Shown here piece after piece: positions 24,289 to 32,942 of a stretch of 64,000 nt of DNA (its first letter is position 1; each line of letters opens with the position of its first letter). Below the pieces are notes generated by a model. The model saw only the letters and a program-made list of their open reading frames with translations, was not told where the DNA came from and did not search any database. The stretch covers positions 17,446 to 81,445 of the forward strand of contig DASZHD010000029.1 of assembly GCA_035938175.1 (NCBI GenBank), read 5' to 3'. Source of the stretch: DASRDE01 sp035938175 (GTDB lineage: Bacteria; Vulcanimicrobiota; Vulcanimicrobiia; Vulcanimicrobiales; Vulcanimicrobiaceae). The translations under genes were made by a program, and so were the position numbers.

Positions 24289-26166
24289 TTAGCAGCCGTT
24301 GAACGTACCCACGACGACATAGTTCGCCGTGATGATCTTCTTGTTGTAGCAGCGGCCGGTATTGTCGCTGTACTTGTAGTGCTGGTTGCTGCTGCCGTTC
24401 TGCGCTCCGACCAGATTGAAGCTGGAGTCAAACAGCAGTTGATCGGTCGCATTGACGGTGTTCGACGTCGTCGACCAGTCGAGCGGGCCCTTTCCAATCG
24501 TCGCCGTACGAATCTCCTTCTGCTGCTCCACGGTCGTGTTCTGCTGATAGCCCGAGGAGGTCGGGAAGAAGTAGTAGTCCAGCGTGAACGGATAGACGAC
24601 TTGCGCAACGGCGGTCGTGCGCGAGCCGTGTGCTATCGTCGTCGTCTGCGAATCGACTTGCGTCTTTTGCGTGATGTTTTGCTGCCACGTCAGCCCGTTG
24701 TACGCAACGTTGAGCTGCTGCGCATTGCTGAAGCTGATGTGCTGCTGAACCTGCGTTTCGATCGTCCCCTTCGACGTGTTCAGAATACCGTCCAACGACA
24801 CGGTATGGAATCCGAACACCTTAACCGGTCCGGTTAACGCGCTCGAGCCGAACGTTACGCCTTCGGTGACGTGCTGCGACGGCGTCGGGGTCGTGCCGTT
24901 CGCCTTCAAATATCCGGTATCGACGCTCTGACCGTGATCTTCGTACAGCAGCAACTCGGCGTTGCTCGAGAAGTAATCTTGGTCGTTGAACACCGTGATC
25001 GAAACCGTATGCTGCATGCCGTTGTCCAGCAAGCCGGCAAACGGCGTCAGATCGACGCGATACGGATTGAAGTTCAGCGTCTCCACACCCGGTACGGGAA
25101 TCCACAGATACGGATCCCATCCGCCGGTAAATATCCACGGATAAATCGGTGCAACACCGGCGGGTTGCCCGTCGATCGCGACCTCGCCTTCGCGGAAGCC
25201 GGTCCCTTCGCATTGTGCCAGATTGTACGTGCCGACCATCTTTTGTGCGAGGTCGTTCGGCAGACACGCATACCAGAATTCGTCGTAGCCTTGCAGCGGA
25301 TAATTGTCGAACGACGATTGTCCCTGCAGATACACGTCCAGATACGCGCGTTCCACGTTTTGCGGGAAGGTGAACGTTCCGGTCAGCGCCGGCGATTCGT
25401 ACGGGCCGACGAACGTATTGTTACCCGGCGGCGGGTTTGCCAGCGAATACACCAGGTCCGGCGTGTCGGCCGCCGGATATTGGGAGGTCGCCGGATAGAA
25501 TTCAAGTTGCGCGGTTCCGTAGATGATGCCGGTCAAACCGCAGCACATGTTGTTGCCGATAAACACGTTCCCGGTCGATGCGCTCGTGAAGATCGGCGCC
25601 AGATCGGTAACGTCGCGTTCCACATGCCACGTGGGGCTTTGCGACGGCGAGGGTTCCGCGGTGGTTCCGAACCAAACGTTCGTGCCGCCGACCCAGATCG
25701 AACCGGTGCGGTCGTACTGAATGCCGGCGGAAACGTTGAGGTTCACGTCGAGCACGACTTTGTTCCACGGACCCGCGCAAGGCGAAGCCGGCGGCGTGTA
25801 CGGGAACGTGTGGTTGTTGTAATCCTCAAACGAGTAGTTGGAAAACAGCGTCACGATGCACGGCGTCTCGTGCGGCCTGCTGACGGGCATGTCGGCCGTC
25901 ACGGGTTCGTTTGAAGACGCGGGCATGCGCAGCGCGTGCGAAGCGAATTGACCGAGCACTTTGTCCGTCCGGTGCCGCATGTCGGCAGCCCAGGGAACCG
26001 AACGTTTTTGTGCGCCCGCGGCTGTTGAAGCGCCGCCCGCGACCGACTGAGCCGTGCCCGGAACGATCGTGTTCGAGTTGTGCGCGCCGCACCCGGCCAG
26101 GAAAAGGCTTACGCCCAAGCAGACCGCCACCGCGCGCAACGCGGGGCGAGGCGTCCTACGCACCAT
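24289..26166 (-). CDS. Secreted peptide-N-glycosidase A-like amidase (PNGase A family)
   Basis: The 625-residue exported lipoprotein (signal ending SLFLAGCG) matches the peptide-N4-(N-acetyl-beta-glucosaminyl)asparagine amidase A family: PCIVTLFSNYSFEDYNNHTFPYTPP near residue 100, KVVLDVNLNVSAGIQYDRTGSIWVGGTNVWFGTTAEPS, WHVERDVTDLAPIF, ERAYLDVYLQGQSSFDNYPLQGYDEFWYACLPND and YPWIFTGGWDPYLWIPVPGVETLNFNPYRVDLTPFAG. The family releases N-glycans from asparagine; plant, fungal and acid-adapted bacterial members are known. GGAGG lies 6 nt before ATG 26166. The function would be scavenging of eukaryotic glycoproteins, by inference. Confidence 0.88.
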   Translation of the reverse strand: MVRRTPRPALRAVAVCLGVSLFLAGCGAHNSNTIVPGTAQSVAGGASTAAGAQKRSVPWAADMRHRTDKVLGQFASHALRMPASSNEPVTADMPVSRPHETPCIVTLFSNYSFEDYNNHTFPYTPPASPCAGPWNKVVLDVNLNVSAGIQYDRTGSIWVGGTNVWFGTTAEPSPSQSPTWHVERDVTDLAPIFTSASTGNVFIGNNMCCGLTGIIYGTAQLEFYPATSQYPAADTPDLVYSLANPPPGNNTFVGPYESPALTGTFTFPQNVERAYLDVYLQGQSSFDNYPLQGYDEFWYACLPNDLAQKMVGTYNLAQCEGTGFREGEVAIDGQPAGVAPIYPWIFTGGWDPYLWIPVPGVETLNFNPYRVDLTPFAGLLDNGMQHTVSITVFNDQDYFSSNAELLLYEDHGQSVDTGYLKANGTTPTPSQHVTEGVTFGSSALTGPVKVFGFHTVSLDGILNTSKGTIETQVQQHISFSNAQQLNVAYNGLTWQQNITQKTQVDSQTTTIAHGSRTTAVAQVVYPFTLDYYFFPTSSGYQQNTTVEQQKEIRTATIGKGPLDWSTTSNTVNATDQLLFDSSFNLVGAQNGSSNQHYKYSDNTGRCYNKKIITANYVVVGTFNGC

Positions 26167-26309
26167 GAAAAACCTCCACAGATGGTCCAGATAAAAGAAA
26201 AACCAGGGAGGCCATCTGGCCCACTGGTCGCGGCGTTCGTTCAGTGCCGGATTTCTCGGGACCTGGCGAGGTTCCCAAAAGCACTAGTGCGGTCCGGCAG
26301 GACGCGGCG

Positions 26310-27557
26310 CTAGCGCGAGGCGGCTTGGATGCGATTCTCCAAAAAGCGGCGTTCCATTGGGTTGCGGGCCAGCGCCGCAGCTTCTTCAAAGTGTTTGCGC
26401 GCGCGGTCGACGCGGCCGGCGCGCAGCTCCAATTCGCCCAGGGCGGCGGCGAAAAACGGATACGACTGCAAACGTTCTCGCTGTTCTATTGCATGAATCT
26501 CCTGAATGCCGCGTTCCGGTCCGCTCTGCTGTGCCAATGCGATCGCGCGGTTCAACGCGATCACCGGCGAAGGACGAATCGCCATTAGCGTGTCGTACAG
26601 CCAAACGATCCGCTCCCAATTCGTGTCCTCGGCGCGTGCGGCGGTGCAATGGATCGACGCTATGGCCGCTTCAACGTGATATTCGGACAGCTCCGAACCG
26701 CTGGCGGAAAGTTCCAAAAATTCGTTGCCCTTTGCAATCAGCCGCGCATCCCACAGCGTGCGGTCTTGATCGCCCAGAGCAACCAGCTCGCCGTGCCCGT
26801 CGACGCGCGCCGGAAGCCGCCCCGCATGAAGCCACATCAATGCGCATAACGCGTACGTCGCGGGCGAAGCGACGAGCGGCTTGTCCAATAACAGCGAGGC
26901 CAGGCGCATGGCTTCGCGGCACAGTTCCACGCGAACGGAACCGCTCTTGGACGCGCCGTGATACCCTTCGTTGAACAGCAAGTACAGCGTGCGGTGCACC
27001 GCAGACAGCCGCTCCGGCAAATCGCGATCCGTCAGATCGAAGAGCGATTTCGACGCGGACAATACTTTCTTCGCGCGTTCGATGCGTTTCTCGATTGCCG
27101 CGCGCGTCGTCAGGAAGCTGCTCGCGATCTCGCTTGCGGTAAAACCCGCCAGCAGATTCAACGTCACCGCTACTTGCGCTTCTTCGGAGATGTGCGGATC
27201 GCAGCACGTGAACATCATCCGCAGCTGATCGTCCTTCAGCGTTTCGTCGGTGAAGATGCCGTTGACCGTCGGAACCAGCGTCCATTCACTTTCGAACAGG
27301 CGCGCTAGTTCGGGGGCAAACCGCCGCGCGGTGCGTTCGCGCCGCAACAGATCGATCGCGCGGTTTTTCGCGGCCTTCATCAGCCACGCGGACGGATTGT
27401 CGGGAACGCCGCGGATCTTCCAGACCTCGAGCGCGCGGCAGAAGGTGTCTTGGACGACGTCTTCTGCCAGCGCGAGATTTTCGAGGCCGAAAATGCGAGT
27501 CAGCGCAGCGACGATGCGACCGGATTCGTGCCGGAAGAGCTGCTCGCCGTCGTACAT
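26310..27557 (-). CDS. ECF42-type sigma factor with C-terminal TPR-like domain, second module
   Basis: The 415-residue protein has sigma region 2 (ESGRIVAALTRIFGLENLALAEDVVQDTFCRALEVW), the GVPDNPSAWLMKAAKNRAIDLLRRE segment, region 4 (LNLLAGFTASEIASSFLTTRAAIEKRIERAKKVL, about residues 135-170) and the ECF42 C-terminal domain with TLYLLFNEGYHGASKSG and PVIALNRAIALAQQSGPERG. It begins one base after the end of its DGPF partner. It differs enough from the copy at 4742 to be a separate paralogue with its own target. Confidence 0.93.
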   Translation of the reverse strand: MYDGEQLFRHESGRIVAALTRIFGLENLALAEDVVQDTFCRALEVWKIRGVPDNPSAWLMKAAKNRAIDLLRRERTARRFAPELARLFESEWTLVPTVNGIFTDETLKDDQLRMMFTCCDPHISEEAQVAVTLNLLAGFTASEIASSFLTTRAAIEKRIERAKKVLSASKSLFDLTDRDLPERLSAVHRTLYLLFNEGYHGASKSGSVRVELCREAMRLASLLLDKPLVASPATYALCALMWLHAGRLPARVDGHGELVALGDQDRTLWDARLIAKGNEFLELSASGSELSEYHVEAAIASIHCTAARAEDTNWERIVWLYDTLMAIRPSPVIALNRAIALAQQSGPERGIQEIHAIEQRERLQSYPFFAAALGELELRAGRVDRARKHFEEAAALARNPMERRFLENRIQAASR

Positions 27558-27893
27558 CTACATGTTCATGACGGGGCGGACTTCCACCAGGCCGTCGCGC
27601 TCGAAGATGGGACATCCGCCGGCGAGTTCGGCGGCCTGCGCAAGGTCGCTCGCTTCGATCAGCGTGTAGCCGCCGACCACGTCTTTGGACTCCGGATACG
27701 GTCCGTCCGTGATCGTGCGCGAGGTGCCCCGCACCACCTTGCCCTCGGGTTCGAGGGGCTGGCCGCGATCCTTTAAATGCCCGTTCGCCGCCAGCTGCTG
27801 CATCCACGTAACCCATTTTTGCATAATCTGCTCGCTTTCGGCAGGCGATTCACCGCGCCGTCCTCCGCGATACAAGAAAACGAATTCACTCAT
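27558..27893 (-). CDS. DGPF/YCII-domain protein, second module
   Basis: This 111-residue partner of the adjacent ECF42 sigma factor has the ferredoxin-like YCII fold with GTSRTITDGPYPESKDVVGGYTLIEASDLAQAAELAGGCP. The DGPF motif appears as DGPY. AAGGAGGA precedes ATG 27893, and a TGTCGG-N17-CGTC promoter lies 24 bp upstream of the start. The N-terminal segment (FVFLYRGGRRGESPAESEQI) is longer than in the first module's partner. Its molecular role is unknown. Confidence 0.92.
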   Translation of the reverse strand: MSEFVFLYRGGRRGESPAESEQIMQKWVTWMQQLAANGHLKDRGQPLEPEGKVVRGTSRTITDGPYPESKDVVGGYTLIEASDLAQAAELAGGCPIFERDGLVEVRPVMNM

Positions 27894-27917
27894 GTCGGTC
27901 CTCCTTAGTATTTGAAA

Positions 27918-27944
27918 GACGCTCGGCGGCGTTCAAAACCGACA
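27918..27944 (-). promoter_or_regulatory. Putative ECF42-type promoter of the second module
   Basis: On the minus strand TGTCGG (27944-27939), 17 bp, then CGTC (27921-27918), ending 24 bp before the DGPF start. Both spacing and sequence match the first module (GGTCGA-N17-CGAC), including TTTT after the upstream box. The site supports autoregulation by the cognate sigma factor. Confidence 0.65.
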
Positions 27945-28032
27945 CACGCCGAATCGGGTCCGGCCGGTTGGCACGGTTTCTGTGATTCGCGGTTTGCGCC
28001 GGCTCCTGCCGTTCGGACTTCGACCCGGTTTT

Positions 28033-28041
28033 TGCTATACT
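28033..28041 (+). promoter_or_regulatory. Extended -10 promoter element
   Basis: TGC-TATACT (28033-28041) is an extended -10 box without a clear -35. It would drive the ankyrin-repeat gene at 28178 with a leader of about 130 nt. The rest of 27945-28177 holds nothing else I can assign. Confidence 0.45.
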
Positions 28042-28177
28042 GGGCTACGAGCACGAAAGGGTGCCGCCGGTCCGCGGAAAGGGCAGTGCCCGCCTATCAT
28101 CGTCCATCACGGAAACGAACTTTCTTTCAGCCCGATACGTGCGGACAGCGGGCGCATTGCGTGAAAGCGAGTTCGCC

Positions 28178-29266
28178 ATGTTCGTTACCGATTTACGTCC
28201 GCTGCCGGCGCGGCCCAACCTCGAGCAATACAAGAAGCAAGCGAAGGATCTCGTCAAGGATTTTCGCACGGCTGCATACCAGACAAAGGCTCGAGCCGCT
28301 CGACTCCTGGAACGCGTCCCGGAACGCCTCACCCTCAGCGTCGCTCAACTCATCATTGCCCGCGAACACGGCTTCGCGAGTTGGCCGAAATTCGCCGCGC
28401 ACGTAAAAGCGCTGCAAATTGAAGATTCGCCCGCCGCCGCATTTGAAGCCGCCGCCGGCGCGATCGCTCGCGGTGAAATCGAATTATTGCAACATCTGCT
28501 GCGCGCAAACCCGCGGATCGTGTTTCAACGATCGGCTCGCAGTCACGCGGCGGCGTTGTTGCACTATACGGCGGCGAACGGCGTTGAAGACTTCCGGCAG
28601 AAGACGCCGCCCAACATCGTCGCGATCGCAGACGCGCTGCTGAAAGCGGGTGCACCTGTCGACGCGGTGGCGCCTATCTACGGCGGTTCGACGGCGCTCA
28701 GTCTTGCGGCAAGCAGCGTGCATCCCGAACGCGCGGGCGTCCAGATCGACTTGCTGCAGCTCTTGCTCGAGGGCGGCGCGGCGATCGACGGCGTTCCCGG
28801 ATCCGCGAACCCGATTCTTTCGGCGCTGCGAAACGGCCGCGGCCGAGCTGCGCAGTTTCTTGCCGGGCGCGGCGCACGGCTCGATTTGGAAAGCGCGTTG
28901 GGCACCGGACGCATCGATGCCCTTCGCGAAACGCTTCAGCGCGGCGAGTACACGTTGGAACAGTGGAAATCAGGTCTCGCATGGGCGTGTGAGTACGGAC
29001 ACGCGCGCGCCGTCGAGTATGTGCTTGAACGCGGCAGCGATCCGAACGAGCTGATTTTTGGTCAGACTCCGTTGCATTGGGCGGCTATGAGCGCGCAACA
29101 CGAAATCGTTCGCCTTTTATTAGACCGGAACGCTTTACCGCAAATTCGCAACCGCTATGGCGCTACCGCTCTAGGGCAGGCTCGCTGGTCGGCAGAACAC
29201 GACGACGATCCTACGCGCTTTGAACCGGTAATAGCGCTCTTAGCATCCGCAGAAGCTGCGAGTTAG
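28178..29266 (+). CDS. Ankyrin-repeat protein
   Basis: The 362-residue protein has an N-terminal helical domain seen in a family of bacterial ankyrin proteins (LPARPNLEQYKKQAKDLVKD and LTLSVAQLIIAREHGFASWPKFAAHV). Ankyrin repeats follow (about residues 85-350), such as ADALLKAGAPVDAVAPIYGGSTALSLAAS, LLQLLLEGGAAIDGVPGS and GQTPLHWAAMSAQHEIVRLLLDRNA. No signal peptide is present, so it is cytosolic and probably a protein-binding scaffold. It begins at ATG 28178; further upstream sequence is not conserved in character. Confidence 0.9.
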   Translation: MFVTDLRPLPARPNLEQYKKQAKDLVKDFRTAAYQTKARAARLLERVPERLTLSVAQLIIAREHGFASWPKFAAHVKALQIEDSPAAAFEAAAGAIARGEIELLQHLLRANPRIVFQRSARSHAAALLHYTAANGVEDFRQKTPPNIVAIADALLKAGAPVDAVAPIYGGSTALSLAASSVHPERAGVQIDLLQLLLEGGAAIDGVPGSANPILSALRNGRGRAAQFLAGRGARLDLESALGTGRIDALRETLQRGEYTLEQWKSGLAWACEYGHARAVEYVLERGSDPNELIFGQTPLHWAAMSAQHEIVRLLLDRNALPQIRNRYGATALGQARWSAEHDDDPTRFEPVIALLASAEAAS

Positions 29267-29395
29267 GCTGTTACTCAGGCGGCGCCCGGCCGCTACTCAA
29301 TTTCCCACGCGGGACACCGTAGAGCGTGGTCGAAGGGCGTCCATAACCCCATCGAATCCGACCGCGTTCCGATCGACCGAGGAGAAAAATTTCCG

Positions 29396-30049
29396 ATGCA
29401 AACGTTAACCGAGATTTCCGAAACGCTTCGCCTGCCCTCGCCTGCGCCAAAACCCTTGGGTTTGGCTTTTGACGGTGACGTGCTGTGGATGGCAAGCCGC
29501 GAAACGGAACGGCTGTACGCTATCGACTCAAAAACCTGGACCGTGCGCGAGGAGGCCCAAGCGCCGGGTGGACCGTTCGGCATCGCGGTGCTGGGCGACG
29601 AACTGCGTGTAGTGATTGGCCTCGGAGAAAACCAGAACGATCGTTACGTGTATCGCTTCATTCCGGGGCACGGATTCAAAAACGACGCAATTGCTTGTCC
29701 CGATTTAACGGGCTCGCACGTGGCGTTTGACGGCGACGTACTATTCCTCTCACAGGCGCATTACCGGCGCATCGTAGCGTTGGACGCGCAAGGGAACGTC
29801 ACGCGCGAGATTCCGCTGCCGCGCGTTCCGGTCGGCATGACGATTGCCAACCGCTGTTTCTACCTCGTAACGACTGACGAAGAATTTGAAAACGTGCAGT
29901 TGACGCGAGTCGACGCGCATGGAGAAGAGCCGCTGGTCGAAGCCGTGGCCGCGATCCCGTTCGACGCGCGCGGCCTTACGTTCGACGGCTCCCGCTTTTG
30001 GACGAGTCACCGGGACAACAACGAAATCGTCGCCTTCCAGTCACCCTGA
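29396..30049 (+). CDS. Beta-propeller protein resembling glutamine cyclotransferase
   Basis: This 217-residue cytosolic protein has repeated blades of the form GLAFDGDVLWMASRETERLYAIDSKTW, HVAFDGDVLFLSQAHYRRIVALDAQG and GLTFDGSRFWTSHRDNNEIVAF. The repeats are like those of glutaminyl-peptide cyclotransferase-type propellers, but the protein is short and without a signal peptide. AGGAG lies upstream of ATG 29396. The frame ends at a TGA in a fragment (TCACCCTGA) resembling the repeat cluster that follows. Function is unknown. Confidence 0.75.
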   Translation: MQTLTEISETLRLPSPAPKPLGLAFDGDVLWMASRETERLYAIDSKTWTVREEAQAPGGPFGIAVLGDELRVVIGLGENQNDRYVYRFIPGHGFKNDAIACPDLTGSHVAFDGDVLFLSQAHYRRIVALDAQGNVTREIPLPRVPVGMTIANRCFYLVTTDEEFENVQLTRVDAHGEEPLVEAVAAIPFDARGLTFDGSRFWTSHRDNNEIVAFQSP

Positions 30050-30054
30050 AATCC

Positions 30055-30234
30055 GTCATCCTGAGGTATCGGCTTGTCATCCTGAGGTATCGAAGGACCC
30101 TGAGGAATCGAAGGGTGAGCTCAACGCAAACACGCCCCTCGTCATCCTGAGGAATCGCGCAGCGCACGGATGCGCGGAGTGTCGGCGGAACCACGGATGT
30201 GCGGAGCCGACAAGGACCCTGAGGAATCGAAGGG
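30055..30234. repeat. Dispersed repeat cluster with an expanded copy, CC/GG variant
   Basis: One truncated copy (30055), one full copy (about 30075-30115) and one expanded copy (about 30140-30234). In the expanded copy GTCATCCTGAGGAATCG is separated from AAGGACCCTGAGG by a GC-rich insertion of about 55 bp (30157-30211), itself containing related halves (CACGGATGCGCGGAGTGTCGGC and similar). The CC/GG pair is retained on either side of the insertion. Confidence 0.85.
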
Positions 30235-30244
30235 CGGGCAAAAC

Positions 30245-31663
30245 TCAAACAAGACCGCGCAACACCGCAATCGCCCGCCGCGCCCGCACCGGCGCTGTCG
30301 CCGCGTACCCGATCACTAAGCCGTTGCGCCGCGCCCCGCCGTAATAGTACGACGACAACGCCGGCACAATGAGCCCCGCCTCCGCCGCGCAGCGGCTAAC
30401 GTGCGCATCGCTAACGCCGCGCGGCAGTTCCGCGATGAAATGCAGCCCCGCGCGCGAGTCGTGGATCGTAAACGTGCCATGCCTGCAAAACTCGCTTGCA
30501 GCGATCCGGCGCCGCTCGTCGTAGATCTTACGCATTTTCGTAACGTGCCTGCCGAAAAGCCCGGCTTGCATGAATCGTGCGAGCGCCGCCTGCACGGGTG
30601 TGCCGGGATACGACCCGGACACCAACTGCACGGCACGAAGCGATTCGCGCAACGAGTGCGGAACGACGATATAAGAAACCCGAAGCGACGGGGCCAGCAC
30701 TTTGCTGAACGTTCCCGCATATATGACGCGCGCCGTTTGGGACAACCCGTACAGCGCCTGTTGCGGCCGGCCCGTATAGTTGAACTCGCTGTCGTAATCG
30801 TCCTCAAGGATCCAACTGCCGTAACGCTGCGACCACTCGAGCAGCGCGAACCTCCGTTCCAGCGAAAGTACCGCGCCGGTCGGATATTGATGCGACGGCG
30901 TCACGTACGCAAGTTTCGCGGCCCGGCGCCCAAATGCGGATACGTCGATCCCCGCCTCGTCCACCGGCGCACTGACGATCTTCGCGCGGTGCGCAGCGAA
31001 CGTCGCCCGCACGCTCGGATATCCCGGATCTTCCACGATGACGGTTTCACCCGCGTTCAGCAGCGTCTGCGCCAGCAGCCAGAACGCACCCTGCGCTCCG
31101 CTCGTAACGAATACCTGATCCGCGCTACATTCAACACCGCGCGTCTGTCGAAGGCGGCGCGCAATCTCGCGGCGCAGCGGCTCGTACCCTTGCGGATCCG
31201 GGTAATCCCAGAAATCCGCGTTCCAATCTTCGCTCTTGAAACAGCGTTTGAATTGCGCCGCCGGAAACAGGTCCAGTGCCGGCACGCCGGGCCGAAACGG
31301 TTTTGTCTCGTGCAAATTGCGTGCAAGCCCGCACGCCTTCAAGGAACGTTCTGCGCTCCGCGATGTGCGAACGGAAGGGACCGCGCTGGGCTTTCGTTGC
31401 GCAGACCGCTGCCTTTGAAAGTCCGCGACGAATGTTCCGATGCCGCGAACGGTTACCAAATACCCTTCCGCCTGAAGCTGTTCGAACGCATCGACGATCG
31501 TGTTTCGGGAAAGACCCAAATGCGTTCGCAATTCGCGGGTGGAGAAGACGCGTTCGCCGGGCTCCATCGCTCCGGAGCGAATCGCCTCGCGCAACGCCGA
31601 CGTCAGCTGACGGTTCAGCGCCACTGACGACGTTCGGTGGATTGCAATCCCGGAGACCTTCAT
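30245..31663 (-). CDS. MocR/PdxR-type regulator (GntR HTH fused to aminotransferase-like domain)
   Basis: The 472-residue protein has an N-terminal GntR winged helix (LNRQLTSALREAIRSGAMEPGERVFSTRELRTHLGLSRNTIVDAFEQLQAEGYL, about residues 17-70). The fold-type I aminotransferase domain includes SGAQGAFWLLAQTLLNAGETVIVEDPGYPS, ILEDDYDSEFNYTG and the PLP lysine region YAGTFSKVLAPSLRVSY. MocR proteins use PLP as a sensor. It is divergent from the two genes at 31732-32942, which are likely targets. A dyad lies in the shared promoter. Confidence 0.95.
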   Translation of the reverse strand: MKVSGIAIHRTSSVALNRQLTSALREAIRSGAMEPGERVFSTRELRTHLGLSRNTIVDAFEQLQAEGYLVTVRGIGTFVADFQRQRSAQRKPSAVPSVRTSRSAERSLKACGLARNLHETKPFRPGVPALDLFPAAQFKRCFKSEDWNADFWDYPDPQGYEPLRREIARRLRQTRGVECSADQVFVTSGAQGAFWLLAQTLLNAGETVIVEDPGYPSVRATFAAHRAKIVSAPVDEAGIDVSAFGRRAAKLAYVTPSHQYPTGAVLSLERRFALLEWSQRYGSWILEDDYDSEFNYTGRPQQALYGLSQTARVIYAGTFSKVLAPSLRVSYIVVPHSLRESLRAVQLVSGSYPGTPVQAALARFMQAGLFGRHVTKMRKIYDERRRIAASEFCRHGTFTIHDSRAGLHFIAELPRGVSDAHVSRCAAEAGLIVPALSSYYYGGARRNGLVIGYAATAPVRARRAIAVLRGLV

Positions 31664-31688
31664 CGTGGCACCATGATTTTAGTAAAAT

Positions 31689-31710
31689 GTGGACCTTTTC
31701 CTGGGTCCAC
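31689..31710. promoter_or_regulatory. Operator-like dyad between the MocR gene and its divergent neighbour
   Basis: GTGGACC (31689-31695) and GGTCCAC (31704-31710) form a perfect 7-bp inverted repeat with an 8-bp spacer. It sits 25 bp upstream of the MocR start and 21 bp upstream of the ATG at 31732. A TAAAAT box oriented to the MocR gene lies beside it. Confidence 0.55.
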
Positions 31711-31731
31711 TCCACGGGCTATGGTTAGGTC

Positions 31732-32226
31732 ATGCAAGCTGAAACGCGAACGCGGGAGGGGCAGAGCGACTTTGACTTCCTGTTCGGACGATGGACCGTG
31801 CGCAACCGAAGGCTGCGCCATCCGCTGAGCGGATCCGAAGAGTGGTACGACTTCGACGCGTCGTATCGTGCGATTCCGCTGTGGGACGGCAAAGCGAATC
31901 TCGACGAATTCATCGCCGACACCCCGTACGGGCGCATCGAAGGCCTTACGCTTCGTCTCTACGATGCGGCCACGGCAACGTGGAGCCTGTATTGGGCGAC
32001 GTCGAAAAACGGTCTGATCGTCGTGCCGAATGTCGGTGCGTTTAACGGCGGCGACGGTTTCGGCGAGTTTTTCAGCCGCGAAACCTTCGATGGCCGGCCG
32101 ATCGTGTGCCGCTACCGTTGGACGAAGGAGTGCGAACACGGCGGCTGCCGCTGGGAGCAGGCGTTTTCGCCCGATGACGGAGCAACGTGGGAAACGAACT
32201 GGATCATGGAGTTTACGCGCGCATGA
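31732..32226 (+). CDS. DUF1579-like protein
   Basis: This 164-residue cytosolic protein opens with GQSDFDFLFGRWTVRNRRL (the 'DFDFLxGxW' start of lipocalin-like DUF1579 families) and continues with RIEGLTLRLYDAATATWSLYWAT, GFGEFFSRETFDGRPIVCRYRW and WEQAFSPDDGATWETNWIMEFTRA. The fold is probably a small beta barrel. It overlaps the next gene by 4 bp (ATGA), so they form an operon, and it is divergent from the MocR regulator. Ligand or activity unknown. Confidence 0.85.
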   Translation: MQAETRTREGQSDFDFLFGRWTVRNRRLRHPLSGSEEWYDFDASYRAIPLWDGKANLDEFIADTPYGRIEGLTLRLYDAATATWSLYWATSKNGLIVVPNVGAFNGGDGFGEFFSRETFDGRPIVCRYRWTKECEHGGCRWEQAFSPDDGATWETNWIMEFTRA

Positions 32227-32942
32227 TTGCGCTGTCCGCACAAACGCGCATCGTCGAACTGCGCCGCTACGTCATGCGCCCGGGGCGGCGCGACGATCTG
32301 ATTGCCATTTTCGAACGTGAATTCATCGAAGGCCAAGAAGCGTGCGGAATGCTTCCCATCGGCCATTATCGCGATGTGGACGACGACGATGCGTTCGTGT
32401 GGTTCCGCGGCTTTGAAAGCATGGAAACCAGACGCGCCGCGCTCGAAGCATTCTACCTGAATTCTGATGTGTGGCGGATCAATCGCGACGCCGCCAATGA
32501 AACGATGATCGACTCCGACAACGTCCTGCTGCTTCAACCTGCTCGAGCGGATCGCGCATTCGATTTGCAAGGTCTCAGTCGTCCGCGTTCCGGCGATCGA
32601 TCGGCCCACTCGTTCTCCGGCCTCGCCGTCCTGATGCTTCAGCGCCCCGCGCAAGACGCGATGATTGCAGTATTTGAAGAAAAGGTTCTGCACCGGCTCG
32701 ACGATTTGTCAACTCGAGTCGCCTGCTACCTAACCGCGCCGTTCGAAAACGACTTTCCGCGTTTGCCGGTGCGCGAGGATGAATACGCGATCGTAGTAAG
32801 CGGTGTGCTGAGCAACCTCGACGATTTCGCGAACTGGACGGAGGTTCTTCAGCCTTCAAATCTGCCGCGGGAGCTAGCCTCGCACGTTATTGCCACGGAG
32901 TATCTCCGGCTGCACCCCGCAGCGCGATCGTTACTGCGCTAA
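32223..32942 (+). CDS. NIPSNAP-family protein with two dimeric alpha-beta barrel repeats
   Basis: This 239-residue protein has an N-terminal NIPSNAP domain (VELRRYVMRPGRRDDLIAIFEREFIEGQEACGMLPIGHYRDVDDDDAFVWFRGFESMETRRAALEAFY). A second half follows with related spacing (MLQRPAQDAMIAVFEEKVLHRLDDLSTRVACYL). Start ATG 32223 overlaps the preceding stop. NIPSNAP proteins bind small molecules or form dimers, and enzyme function is rarely known. Its last 12 bp overlap the convergent gene at 32931. Confidence 0.88.
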   Translation: MIALSAQTRIVELRRYVMRPGRRDDLIAIFEREFIEGQEACGMLPIGHYRDVDDDDAFVWFRGFESMETRRAALEAFYLNSDVWRINRDAANETMIDSDNVLLLQPARADRAFDLQGLSRPRSGDRSAHSFSGLAVLMLQRPAQDAMIAVFEEKVLHRLDDLSTRVACYLTAPFENDFPRLPVREDEYAIVVSGVLSNLDDFANWTEVLQPSNLPRELASHVIATEYLRLHPAARSLLR

